From positions 1 through 64,000 of the forward strand of contig JAUNSJ010000002.1 in the NCBI GenBank assembly GCA_030539295.1: DNA of 64,000 nt, given 5' to 3'. Under the pieces are notes generated by a model. That model made no database searches and had not been told where the DNA came from. It saw only the letters and a list, made by a program, of their open reading frames with translations. A program made the position numbers and the translations under genes. The DNA is from Planctomycetia bacterium (GTDB lineage Bacteria > Planctomycetota > Planctomycetia > Pirellulales > Thermoguttaceae). Shown here in pieces: positions 1-10,300 of this stretch; position 1 is the first letter of the stretch, and every line of letters begins with the position of its first letter.

Positions 1-428
1 GCCAATAACGACAGGCCAATAACGAAATGAATCTTCTGTCGCGAAAACGGCATCCATCCCAGATTGGCGGTGCTGGGCTTCCGTTTTCGTTGTTGCCGGG
101 TTCATGCTTGTGACAGCGGCAGGGCGAATCCAGCACGGTACATTGTGAGCGTAAAATGGCAAGTCACGGTGGGGTGGCAGTTCCTCGAACGTTATTGCTG
201 GGTCGGGCCCTGTCGAGCTGGCCCTCCCTATCTCTGCAAGAAAGTTAGGTACCCACCCCCCGCCAATTAGATGTACTTGACAAATCCATTGACTTCCAGT
301 AAGATGTGTATTATGCGGTGGGAACAGACACTGCTGCGGAGCAATCTGGCAGGACTAGTTGAGAAAAAACGAGGTCAAATGTAAGGTGTGTGAAAATCCA
401 ATTATTGAAAGATTAAAGGAGTATCGTC
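1..428. other. Intergenic region with dispersed repeat copy
   Basis: No convincing gene lies before 429. The first 30 bases contain a short tandem duplication of GCCAATAACGA. The stretch 108-244 is one copy of a repeat that recurs near 27.4 kb. TTGACA-like (277-282) and TTGACT-like (289-294) hexamers and a TATTAT (309-314) occur upstream of the first gene, but their spacing (26 and 14 bases) is not canonical, so no promoter is called. The ribosome binding site AAAGGAG (415-421) belongs to the gene starting at 429. Confidence 0.5.
108..244 (+). repeat. Dispersed intergenic repeat, copy 1
   Basis: About 137 bases here match 27362-27498 with scattered substitutions and one-base indels. Shared blocks include TTGTGACAGCGG, AGGGCGAATCCAG, TACATTGTGA, CAAGTCACGG and TTATTGCTGGGTCGGGCCCT. 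Both copies are in intergenic DNA and in the same orientation. Open frames cross both copies, but indels between the copies break the shared frame, so a non-coding element is more likely than a gene. No transposase or terminal inverted repeat is seen. Confidence 0.75.
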
Positions 429-965
429 ATGATGTTCTTTGCCAATGCAGGGATTCCGATGATTGCTTTAACCCTTCCGCCGATGGTTCTTTTAATCATT
501 CCGGTCATTCTCATTGAATTTTGGGTTGCCCGTAAAAGGATCGTTTGCGAGACCAACCGGCGAAAATTGGTCAGTCTGACAGTCGCCAATCTTCTTTCGA
601 CTTTCATCGGCTGGCCCATTGCGTGGATACTCTGTACAATTGCGTCCCTCTTGGTTACCAGTGGCGGAGAAGCATACGGACTGGAGTCGCCATTTGGCAT
701 TTTTATGTCGGTAGTCGTTCAAGCTCCCTGGCTCGTGCCTTACGAAGAAGATTTAATTTGGATGATCCCGGTCGCAATGGTGGTCCTGATGATACCGTTT
801 TTCTTCGTCTCCGTCTTTAGTGAACGTTGGATACTCTACTTTTTTTTGAAAAACGAAACGCGTCAAAATATCAGGTCCTTGACGTTCCGGGCAAACTTGT
901 GGTCCTACGCCTTTTTAATCATTGCTTTAATCACTGCATTTTTATCCTCAAGTACACTGGGCTAA
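429..965 (+). CDS. Hypothetical multi-pass membrane protein
   Basis: This encodes 178 residues that I do not recognise as a named family. It has about four hydrophobic segments (roughly residues 8-30, 48-72, 108-132 and 155-175) separated by short charged loops, so it should sit in the cytoplasmic membrane. The start is supported by AAAGGAG eight bases upstream of the ATG. It stands alone: a strong hairpin followed by a T-run lies about 30 bases after the stop, and the next genes are on the other strand. No catalytic motif is visible. Function is unknown. Confidence 0.7.
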   Translation: MMFFANAGIPMIALTLPPMVLLIIPVILIEFWVARKRIVCETNRRKLVSLTVANLLSTFIGWPIAWILCTIASLLVTSGGEAYGLESPFGIFMSVVVQAPWLVPYEEDLIWMIPVAMVVLMIPFFFVSVFSERWILYFFLKNETRQNIRSLTFRANLWSYAFLIIALITAFLSSSTLG

Positions 966-994
966 TGCACCTATCCCAACATTGTTCTTTTGCA

Positions 995-1037
995 GGCTCC
1001 CTGTCACGGGCTATGGCTAACAGGGAGTCCCTTTTTT
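995..1037 (+). terminator. Rho-independent terminator
   Basis: The stem GGCTCCCTGT (995-1004) pairs with ACAGGGAGTCC (1020-1030) across a 15-base loop and is followed by seven T residues. It lies 29 bases after the stop of the membrane-protein gene at 429-965. Confidence 0.8.
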
Positions 1038-1174
1038 TCGTTCGACATTTTTCGCTCCTTTCTGTTTTTTCTGATTGTATTGGAAGCGTTCGTGTGCGAA
1101 AGTTCGCCTTTACATTCCTTTAAGGAAACGATGGAATTACAGGAAGTAAAACAGAAGTAAAATGGCGCGTCCCA

Positions 1175-1216
1175 CGAAAAAACGACAGACCTGAAAAACC
1201 AGGCCTGTCGTTTTCG
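1175..1216 (-). terminator. Terminator of the autotransporter operon
   Basis: A long inverted repeat pairs CGAAAAAACGACAGACCTG (1175-1193) with CAGGCCTGTCGTTTTCG (1200-1216). Read on the minus strand, the stem is G+C rich in the centre and ends in a T-run. It lies 30 bases downstream of the stop of the small gene 1246-1488 and should end transcripts that start at the autotransporter. Confidence 0.75.
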
Positions 1217-1245
1217 AGAGGGGTGGAGGTTCGTGACAAGGAATT

Positions 1246-1488
1246 CTATTTTTGTGGAAGTTGAGGATTCTTTGTAAGAACACCGGCGTCAACCAGTTTA
1301 TCAATCAGTTTTTGCATACTGTCGAATGCTCCTAAAAAGCCTTGCGGTGGCATGATGATTCGCTGCTGCTTTTCCATGGTCGGTTCCTGGTTATCGCCTG
1401 TTGGCTGAAGCGTTACGAAATCGAATCGAACCATGTTGCCTGCAAAGTGAATTTGACCAATGCCATCGGCATAAATTTCTTCTTTCAT
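1246..1488 (-). CDS. Small soluble protein, weakly DUF3467-like
   Basis: This encodes 80 residues with no signal peptide or membrane segment. The start is well supported by AAAGGAGAAACA directly before the ATG. The pattern of a strand pair around GNMVRFDFV, a strand with RIIMPP and a helix FLGAFDSMQKLIDKLVDAG is reminiscent of the small DUF3467-type fold, but the match is from memory of the pattern and weak. It lies 71 bases downstream of the autotransporter on the same strand and before a terminator, so the two are probably co-transcribed. Its role is unknown; an accessory or regulatory role for the surface protein is only a guess. Confidence 0.65.
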   Translation of the reverse strand: MKEEIYADGIGQIHFAGNMVRFDFVTLQPTGDNQEPTMEKQQRIIMPPQGFLGAFDSMQKLIDKLVDAGVLTKNPQLPQK

Positions 1489-1559
1489 TGTTTCTCCTTT
1501 AAGTTTTTGCCGAAGTGCTCCCTTGTCAGGAGCGACTCCTCAGTAAAATTGTGATTGGG

Positions 1560-3953
1560 TTAGAACTGATAGGCCAGACCGACGTTACCGGTATGCAGAT
1601 TTTGAGTTCCGCTTACCATAAAGTCATATCCGCCAAAAATCGTGAAGTTATTCTGGGTCAGGTCGCCACCGATGCCGAGATTGCACCAGTCGCTTCCGAG
1701 ATCAACGCCATTGACCGTGTACTTGTAGTCGCCCGTGTAGTTGACATTATTTTGATTATTGAAACTACTGGAAACCGTACCGTAGGTATCGCCAAATTCG
1801 TGCATCCAGGACGCCTGGAAGAACAGATTGCCTGTCCGACACCGACCTTCGAATCCCCAGAGGAGACGACCGCCGAATTCACTCCGATAGGAATTGTAAT
1901 CAGCTTCGTCAACGTTCAGTGCTGTTGCACCTTCCCCTTCTTCAGCAAACGCGTCTGTATTGAGCGATAGATACTGGAAGGCTCCGAACGGCTGGAAGAC
2001 GGTTTGACCCATCGGGAAATTAAACCCTTTTTCCAAACGGAGTGCCCATTCACTCCCGGACGTTTTGGCCGTATTCGTTCGGTCAAGGAAGGCAATATTT
2101 CGCATCATACGGAAATTATCCCAACCATAATTAAAGTTACCGAACAGATATCCGTTACCAGCGTTGCGAACAAAATAGAGGCCCGCTTTATAGCTGTCGG
2201 CATCTGCCTGTTCGTTGAGACCGTTCACCTGATATTCCGTATCGCCAAAGGCAAAGAAGCCACCGAGTCGGAAGTTTGGCGTAATGTATCGGTCACCGCC
2301 AGCAAGGACACCACTGACCGAATAGTCGCCACCAAAGGCATTGCCGTCAGCTTTCGCATAGCCGTCGACTCCGTAATAGGTTCCCCACATTTTAAGGCCC
2401 TGACAGGTAACCGGACAGCCTTGATTACAAGGATCTGCGCAGGCGTTACTGCAGCAGAAGACGTCTGTCGGACGCAAGTAGTTGGCCAAGGTATTATTGA
2501 CAATGGTCATATTCTGAACTTCCATCGTCGCCATGGAGCCGTAGACAGCGCCGTCCATCTGGGCCAAAGCATACCATGCTTCAGGGGAAATTTCTTCGCC
2601 TGGGCTAAGTCCGTCGAGAACGGTCAAGACATTGTCCAAATCACTCCCGAGAACAGCGTTTGTACCAATTTGGTCGATGTAGGTACCGAACTGTCGTTGA
2701 TTTGGGGTGTTGCCTTGCTCGCCATAATCGGAATCACGCAATAGCGTAACATAATAATTAAATCCATCGTTGCTCGCGCGAAACGCCAGGCGAGGGGCAA
2801 GCGTAATCGCACTGGAGTCAATAGACATTTCTTCCGTCAAGGCAATTTCCTGCAAGCTTGTCAGTACCGTATATTGGTCGCCCAAGGAAAACTCGGCCGT
2901 TACATTGTCACCGGTGAGAACAATGGTTCCCCCGTTAACCTGAACAGCTCCTGCATCGTAGAGATCGTTATCGGTCCCCGGATCGGTAGCGTCGCCTTGA
3001 CCGGCCGCAAAGAGTCGGACAAAAAGTTCACTCTCCTTATTGATATTAAAGCCCCCGAGGACCATGGTCTTGGCCTGGTCGCCTGTCAATTGGACGGAAC
3101 CATTGTTGTTCAGTGTGCCCGATATTTCCGCGATGTCTTTTAATTCACCGTAATTTGTCAGATTACTTGATGTAATCTTTTCGCTCTGGCTCACACTGGC
3201 TCCGGCGTTATTTACGAAGATCGTCGCGTTAATCACTTCGGTCCCGGTAATGATTCCGTTATTGACAAGGCCTTCTGTCGTGGATGTAGTGGTCAGAGAG
3301 TCGGCATTTTGAATCGTGCCGGAGTTGGTAATCGTGCCAGCTTTGATCTCGGTACCGCCACTAAGGGTCCCCGCATTCGACAAAGAATCGGCTGTAATGG
3401 AACCTTGGGATAGCGTTATACTTGCGTTTTGATTGTTCGTGAGTGCCCCGGTCGTCAGGGTCCCTTCCAGGGTATTGATGGCACCGCTGTTTTCGAGCGA
3501 GGAGGTCGAAAAACCGGAGAAAAAGTTGATAATGCCGGAGTTAGCGTTGGAGAACGGACCTATAACATCGGCGGTAATCTGCCCGATCGGAGCAGGAGTT
3601 TCCCCGTCAGTACCTACACCCATTTTGCCTCTGTTCTCGAAGGGATCACTGTTGCCGCCTTGAAAGGTCAACGTGGGAAAATTGTTACCGGAAAGGGTTA
3701 GGCTTTCGGCGAAAAAGTCATTATCCGTTCCTGTCAGACTCACCGTTCCCTCGCTATCAGGTTCGATTCCGTCGGCGAACAGAGGCACGGGCCTGCTTGC
3801 GACCACCGCGATAAACAGAACAACTATCAAACTTAATGACAATTCTGTCACGGACGGACAACAGCCGCCAAACGACACGCGAGTTAACAGGGGCGATCGA
3901 GTTAACCGCGTCAATTTCACGCATTTTTTCATGGCATTGCCTATGTATTCCAT
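1560..3953 (-). CDS. Autotransporter (type Va) surface protein
   Basis: This 797-residue protein has a long N-terminal export signal: a basic region with several Lys/Arg, then a hydrophobic core at about residues 37-55. The passenger (about 60-400) is built of short Asn/Gly/Thr-rich strands such as GTLTTGALTNNQNAS, typical of a right-handed beta-helix. The C-terminal ~280 residues look like the autotransporter beta-barrel, with alternating aromatic strands and a terminal AYQF ending in Phe. Between passenger and barrel (about 498-515) lies a six-cysteine cluster with a regular C-x3-C spacing. The start is supported by AGGAGA six bases upstream of the ATG. It is divergent from the giant adhesin and probably displayed on the outer membrane. 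The ligand is unknown. Confidence 0.85.
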   Translation of the reverse strand: MEYIGNAMKKCVKLTRLTRSPLLTRVSFGGCCPSVTELSLSLIVVLFIAVVASRPVPLFADGIEPDSEGTVSLTGTDNDFFAESLTLSGNNFPTLTFQGGNSDPFENRGKMGVGTDGETPAPIGQITADVIGPFSNANSGIINFFSGFSTSSLENSGAINTLEGTLTTGALTNNQNASITLSQGSITADSLSNAGTLSGGTEIKAGTITNSGTIQNADSLTTTSTTEGLVNNGIITGTEVINATIFVNNAGASVSQSEKITSSNLTNYGELKDIAEISGTLNNNGSVQLTGDQAKTMVLGGFNINKESELFVRLFAAGQGDATDPGTDNDLYDAGAVQVNGGTIVLTGDNVTAEFSLGDQYTVLTSLQEIALTEEMSIDSSAITLAPRLAFRASNDGFNYYVTLLRDSDYGEQGNTPNQRQFGTYIDQIGTNAVLGSDLDNVLTVLDGLSPGEEISPEAWYALAQMDGAVYGSMATMEVQNMTIVNNTLANYLRPTDVFCCSNACADPCNQGCPVTCQGLKMWGTYYGVDGYAKADGNAFGGDYSVSGVLAGGDRYITPNFRLGGFFAFGDTEYQVNGLNEQADADSYKAGLYFVRNAGNGYLFGNFNYGWDNFRMMRNIAFLDRTNTAKTSGSEWALRLEKGFNFPMGQTVFQPFGAFQYLSLNTDAFAEEGEGATALNVDEADYNSYRSEFGGRLLWGFEGRCRTGNLFFQASWMHEFGDTYGTVSSSFNNQNNVNYTGDYKYTVNGVDLGSDWCNLGIGGDLTQNNFTIFGGYDFMVSGTQNLHTGNVGLAYQF

Positions 3954-4019
3954 CCAAGATTCTCCTCATCCATACCGAGAACAACTTGTTTTTTGCTCTG
4001 CAAATCAATGTAAAGGTAG

Positions 4020-4106
4020 AGATTTCAGTCCGAAATCTGGTTACCGCTTTACTTTTTTCGGTTACTGAACCGAGGTCTCTTCAGAAATGTTTACGCTTGC
4101 CGTAAA
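4020..4106. repeat. Cluster of three perfect inverted repeats
   Basis: AGATTTC-agtcc-GAAATCT (4020-4038), TCGGTT-actg-AACCGA (4058-4073) and TTTACG-cttgc-CGTAAA (4090-4106) sit in series upstream of the autotransporter start at 3953. On the minus strand they could fall in its 5' leader or act as protein-binding sites. The three sequences differ, so they are not copies of one operator. Confidence 0.55.
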
Positions 4107-4176
4107 TATTGTATATTCTATTTACTTTATATATATTGCCTATTCTAATTTTAATAAAACAATTTTTTCTTTATTC

Positions 4177-4193
4177 AACCGCGAATCGCGGTT
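4177..4193. promoter_or_regulatory. Palindrome just upstream of adhesin promoter
   Basis: AACCGCGA-a-TCGCGGTT is a perfect 17-base palindrome whose end is 17 bases upstream of the -35 element at 4210. The position suits an activator or repressor site. Shared use by both divergent genes is inferred from its central position. Confidence 0.45.
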
Positions 4194-4209
4194 TGAGAGC
4201 AAGGACCTA

Positions 4210-4238
4210 TTGCAAAATGGGACGAAATAGACTATAAT
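4210..4238 (+). promoter_or_regulatory. Sigma70-type promoter of the giant adhesin
   Basis: TTGCAA (4210-4215) and TATAAT (4233-4238) are separated by exactly 17 bases. The expected transcript would carry a leader of about 105 bases before the ATG at 4351, which is preceded by AAGGAG (4336-4341). Confidence 0.6.
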
Positions 4239-4350
4239 CCTATAGTACAGGGAGGGGTACGTGCGTTTTATTGAGGTAATATTTGTACGTCATAAAAGGT
4301 AATTGCAGCAAAAAAGAATTTGTCGGTTATTTGTCAAGGAGAACTAAAGG

Positions 4351-7300
4351 ATGACACTGTTTATGAAGCTGTTTAACAAGGATGGTTCCAAACCCACGCG
4401 GCAGAAATTGTCAACTTCGAGCTTATTAAAAGGTCGTCCTCTTCATTTTGAGGCACTGGAAGAGCGTCAGCTTTTAGCGGTGGTGACAGGCGTCCCCGAT
4501 ATGACCGCGGGCGTCTGGTCAAGCGACGTCACCGCGGCCGCTGCCTTCGCCCCGATGCCAACTTCCGGCGCGAGCGTCCTTGATAACCCGACGGATTTAA
4601 CGGCGACTTCCGTTAAAAAAGATTCAATTACTGTCACCTGGAAAGAGGTGAGCCATGCCGGTTCGTATGAGGTCGAATACCAATTGGATGCCGGGACGGA
4701 CTGGACGAAGTGTGACAATGTCCAGACAACGACGGCAGGGAATGTCAGCGTCTTAGTAGATGGCTTGGATCCTGATGTAACATATAATATCCGCGTCCAG
4801 GCTTTACCTGTATCCGGTAGCGTGGATTACTCCGAGTCCGGCTACACGACCATAACGCAAAGGACGATGCCCCCGCTTCCAACACCGGCCAATTTTAATG
4901 CGGTTTACAACGCCGACAATAACTCCATGACGGTGACCTGGAATCCGATTGACAGTTCATTATACGAAGGAAAGTATGAGCTTTCGGTTTATCAAGGTAA
5001 TAAAGAATTTTTAGGATCGCAAATCTGTACGGCTGATCTGGCGGTCAACTCATACACGTTTATCTGCTTTGATTACGACGATCAAGGCGATCCCAAGACC
5101 TACTTTGACAACAATCAGTTGTATACCTTTACAATTATGGCGCAGAGCGAACAAGCCGATTACGATGATTCGTATATCGCTGAAACGTCTCTCACCACGC
5201 CAAAGGGACCTCTTTGGACGCCGGAAATTCTGCCTCATGAGACTTATGTGGAATCTTCAACGGCCATTTACGTGGTGTGGGGTAACGCCGACCCGGCCGC
5301 ATACAGTTTTTTGGTGGAATACCGAGTCTCCGGGACAGAAACGTGGACCCAAGTCACGACCTCCAATAAATCTATATCCCTTCGTATTCCGGGTCTTCTC
5401 TCCGGCACCACGTACCAGGTGCGTGTGACGGCGAAAGCCAATCCGAACGGGACCGACGAATTCGCCGATTCTGCTCCATCTGAAATCTATTCGGTCAAAA
5501 CGTTTATTAAGCTTGCCGCGCCGACGAATCTCACCGCGACGGAAGTTGTGGATCACAGTATCTCAATTGCTTGGGACCATGTTGAAAATGCGGACGGCTA
5601 TACCGTTTCCTGCTATCGCGAGGATTTTCCGGAAGGGTTGGTGACAACCGACATTGAAGGCACAACCTATACCTTTTCGGGGCTTGACAGTAATACGAAT
5701 TATTCCATTTGGGTCCTCGCAACAAATGAGGACACGACTCAATATGAACAATCGGGATCATCGAACAAACTGGAGCTGAAAACCCTCAAGACCACGCTTA
5801 CCGCGCCCGAAGATCTTGAGTTGAAAGCCAGAGACCTGGATTCCATCACCTTGGACTGGAATAATGTTGACAATGTCGACCATTACTTGGTCGAATATAG
5901 ATGGGAGTCCGATTCGGATTGGCAACAAAGAACGACCAACATGACCAGGCTGACGATTGACTCGCTAACCAGCGGGCGAGAGTACGAGTTTCGCGTTTCC
6001 TCCATTGCCGATCCGGATGGCGATTTCCTTGATTCGGCCCCCAGCGCCAGTATTGAAGTCAAAACGCTTGCGAAGATTGATACGCCGTGGAATTTTAAAG
6101 TTTACAATAAATCGAATAATTACATTATTCTTCAGTGGTCCCAGATTACATCTCCGTCCGGCATCAGCTATGAAGTGGTCTGGTACCCCACAGAGAACCC
6201 ATCACAAGAAACGACGAAAAGTGTTGACGATTGTTTTACCGGGTTTGAAGGACTTGATTCCAACCGATCCTATACGTTTAAGGTCAAGGCGGTGAGTTCC
6301 GATCCCGACTATGTGGATTCCGATTTTTGCACGCCGATCATCGAAAAGACGGACTACGAGATTCGATTAAGTCCTGATTTCACGACAACCTTTGCGTATA
6401 ACCAAACATTTGTTTTGGGGACAATTTTTATTGACGAATTCGTTAAACCGCAAGACGCGATTCCCACGTTTACTGTTAATGGCACGCCGAACGCGGATAA
6501 TTTCAGCGCCGTATGGGACGGGGAACAGAACGGCTTCGACGTCACCTTTAATAACGACAACGAGAAGCTTGGCCCTATTAAGTACGAACTCCGCATCAGT
6601 GCGACGGAAGACGGCAAGACCGCGTCCACGGTATTTCCCGTTACCTTAATGCAGATCACTAACATCAACGGTCTGATCGTTTCCGGAACCGAAGACACCG
6701 ATTGGGTCTGGAATGAAACGGATAAAAATCTTCGGGTCAAAGGAGATATCGTCATTACGGGAGCCGCGTCGAGCGCTATGACGATTTCGATCGAACAGGA
6801 TGCCTCGGTGACAAATAACGTCGTTGTCTACACAGGCGCCAGTGAGAATGATACGCCGGGAACGCTGACCATTCTCGAAGGGGAAGGAATCACCAGCGAC
6901 CCGAACGTGACGTCTGGCGTACTCTATGACAACGCTTTTTATTACTTTGCGTCAAATGCTTCATTCAGCGTGGATGGAACGACGTTCACCAACACCTCGG
7001 AAACAAAGGAAAAACTCCAGTTTGGAAGTGACGGCGTTCATTTCCTTACCGGCAAGTGGAATGTCGATGTCAAAGAAGACGAGATCTTAACCGTGGCCGA
7101 TGTTGCTGCCCGCATCTCCGTTAATTTCAGTGCAAACGACAAGTATGCGTACTCGGTCGTCACGTATACCGTCGGCGAAAGCGGGGGCGGATTCAAATGG
7201 AACTGGAATGAATACCGGACGAATATGTATGGAATCGCGCTGGCCACAACAGAGAATATCTATTCTGGTGTGACGTTGTCCTCAACGTCGAGCAACGCGT

Positions 7301-10300
7301 ATGCGGTGGACGCTTCCAGCTCATTACAGTACCTGAGTTACAATATTGTTGTTTACGGCGGCGAATGGACGGCGACGTCGAACGACAATACCAAGGTGAC
7401 AACCAATTTAACGGTGATTCTTCAAAACGGGTCGCTGACCGCACAGTTGAAAAACGGATCCGAGAAGACGTTCACCTATTCTGAAGCCAAGGTCGACGGG
7501 GTGAACGCCTCGGCGCTCACTTTCGATTTTGACCACACCGATGCAAGAATCTCCAATATTACGACCGGTTACGAAGTCTCCGGTTTCCTTTATACGTGTA
7601 ACTCCAATGATCAAATCATCACCTGCTCGGCCATTGACACGGTAGCTAAAACGATCAGCCTAAACCGGGGGAACTGGACTGTTCAAATCTCGACCTTGGA
7701 CTCCGTTGGCTCGACGGTACTTACGACGATTTCCGATTCGGCCACCTTGCGTGGGACCGAAGATGACACGACCGTCTATTCCTCGCCGTCCGGGGCGCTC
7801 AATTCGACGTTTGAGGTTGTTGAAATCGACGTAGAAGTCGAAGGTCAACCGAAGGCATATAAAACCAGAATTCAAAACGGAGTCAATGATTATCTTTTGG
7901 GCAGTGTCGTGGTTTCCGCGGGATATGGAAAACACACGAAGCCGGAGATTGACAATGACCTCATGACCATGACCATTACCGGCGGCGATTGGTTTGTCAG
8001 TGATGTCTTAACAGGGATGGTCGGCGGAACGGTCGTTCTTAAAGGCGGCTCCTTCACCGACGCTGATGGCGACTCCGTGATATTCCACGGGCAGGTGTTT
8101 CCGCTTACCGTAGACGGCAGCGGCGTTCTGGATTTAACAACGCTGACGATTGTCACTACGGCGAAGGACGACGTTGATAACTATGACGGCGTGACCTCGC
8201 TACGTGAGGCGATTGCCTTTGCCGCCGACAGGACCGCCTGGGGAAATGTCATTACGTTTAGCGACGCAATCGACTGGGCTGCCCCAGCCAACACGATTAA
8301 GCTCGTCGATATTTACGGCGGTCTCGTCATCGATCACACGCTGACAATTGACGGCAAAACGCAAAATGTCACGGTTGACGGAAATTACGTCTGGAACGTC
8401 AGTGAAGGCGTCGGGAGCGTCTTCACCATTGAATCGACCGCGGGAACGGAGGAACTCCCGGTCTCAATCAAGGGACTGACGATCACCGGCGGAAACGGAA
8501 CAAAGATCGGCGACGATACCTACGGCGGCGCCATTCTCAACTATGGCGTTGTGACTGTTGAGTATTCGGTCCTTCAAAATAATGGCGCGTGCTATGGTGC
8601 AGGGGTCGCCAACTTCAACCAGTTCACGATTCTCAACTCAACGCTCTATAATAACAATGCGAAAAACGACGGCGGCGCGTTCTATAATAAAGGCACCAAC
8701 GCGAAAATGACGATTGGTAACTCAACCGTTGCGGAGAACAATGGGAATCATGGAGGCGGGGTCTATAATGACGGTGGCACGCTCCTTTTGGTTAACAGCA
8801 TTGTTGTCGGAAACAGTGGCAATTTTGACGTTGTTTTTGACAACGATGGGCTGAACTACGCCTACTACTCGATCTTCGGATCGGTGTACAACGAGAAGAC
8901 CAAAAAACCCAATGGGGCTGCTTTTGATGCCGGCGACACTGGCATTTATGGAAGTGATTTCGCTCGTGATTACGCGGATGTCTTTGGCGCAACCACCTTC
9001 GACGGACAGACGATTAAAATCGATCGCACCTCAATTGCCGCCAATTCCGGAACGCTCGTCGGCTTTATCGGCCAGACCTGCTATTACTACAATGTCGATG
9101 ATGGTTTCTGGTGGAACGGAACCACAAACACAAAGTCGTTATATCAGTTTAACGCCGAGGACACAACCGCCTATGGCCTGACAGGGGGATCTATTCTCAT
9201 CAATGGTCAAAATCTGGATCTTGATAAGAACCGTATCAGCCGCGTCGTCACAACGAAAGCCTTCTCCCTCGGAGCGTATACCATCGAAAGGATACCGGAC
9301 ACCCCCTCTACCATTGTTACTATTACTGACGACCTTGTCGACTCGTTCGACAATGAAATTTCTCTTCGCGAGGCAATCCTCTACGCTGGGACAAGCTACG
9401 TTGACGCTTCCGGGATAACGCACACACTGGGGACGGATATTACGTTCGACCCTGTTGTTTTCGCAGACGGCGCAACGATTACGTTGACTGCCCAACTCGG
9501 GCCTTATCTCAAACAGGAAAACGCCGCACTATTCATCGATAAATCGCTCTCCATCGATACGACTGTTAACGGCGAACTCAAGGAAATTATTATTGATGGC
9601 AAAAATATTGATGATTCCGTCTTCTATATTACGGATTCCGCGGGAACAGATTTGTCCCAATCCAAGGTCTTGCTAAAAGGTCTCACGATCACCGGCGGAA
9701 CGGGACGCTTTGACTATATTTCCATTTTCAACATTAAGGATCATTTCGGCGGCGCGATTTACAATACTGGCGCTCTTGAACTTCTCAATTGTACCATCAA
9801 GGAAAACAAAGCCTATCAGGGAGGAGGAATTTTAAACCTTGGCTATTTGTCCGTGAAAGATTCTGTTTTGACGGCCAATGAAGCCGAGCGGTTTGGGGGA
9901 GCAATTCACAATTCAGGTTATATGATACTTAACGGTGTCACAATGACTGACAATTCCGCTCATTGGGGCGGAAGCATTATCAATGACGGAATCGCCACGC
10001 TTCCGACGTTTCTTGACGTTAAGCAGGTGACCGCGGTCATGTCTGACGTCAGCTTTGAGAATAACAGAGCGGAAAATGGCGGTGCCATTTTTGATCGGGC
10101 GTATGAGGGAAATCTGTCCATTACGATAGACAACTGTTCATTCAAAGAAAACAGTGCGGAAGTATACGGCGGTGCGGTCCGTCTGTTCGCATACTACAAT
10201 TCTACAATTGACAGTACAATTCATAATTCTTCGTTCATCAAAAACAGTGCGGGAGAAAGTGGCGGGGCCATTAGTATTGAGGCAGTAGTCTCAAATGAAA

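Larger units (their letters stand above)
3954..4350. promoter_or_regulatory. Divergent regulatory region between surface-protein genes
   Basis: This A+T-rich stretch of 397 bases separates the divergent autotransporter and giant adhesin genes. It contains four perfect inverted repeats (4020-4038, 4058-4073, 4090-4106 and 4177-4193) and a good sigma70-type promoter for the plus strand (4210-4238). None of the inverted repeats is followed by a T-run in the right direction, so they look more like operators or leader structures than terminators. No promoter for the minus strand could be fixed. Confidence 0.6.

Noticed and set aside
64..270. Open frame over the first repeat copy, with a partly matching frame over the second copy (27267-27485)
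   Set aside because: The peptides agree only in pieces (CDSGRANP, CYCWVGP) and indels between copies change frame, so the shared signal is at DNA level, not a protein.
2004..2744. 246-codon plus-strand frame inside the autotransporter gene
   Set aside because: It is antisense to a well-supported coding sequence and shows no independent domain or ribosome binding site.
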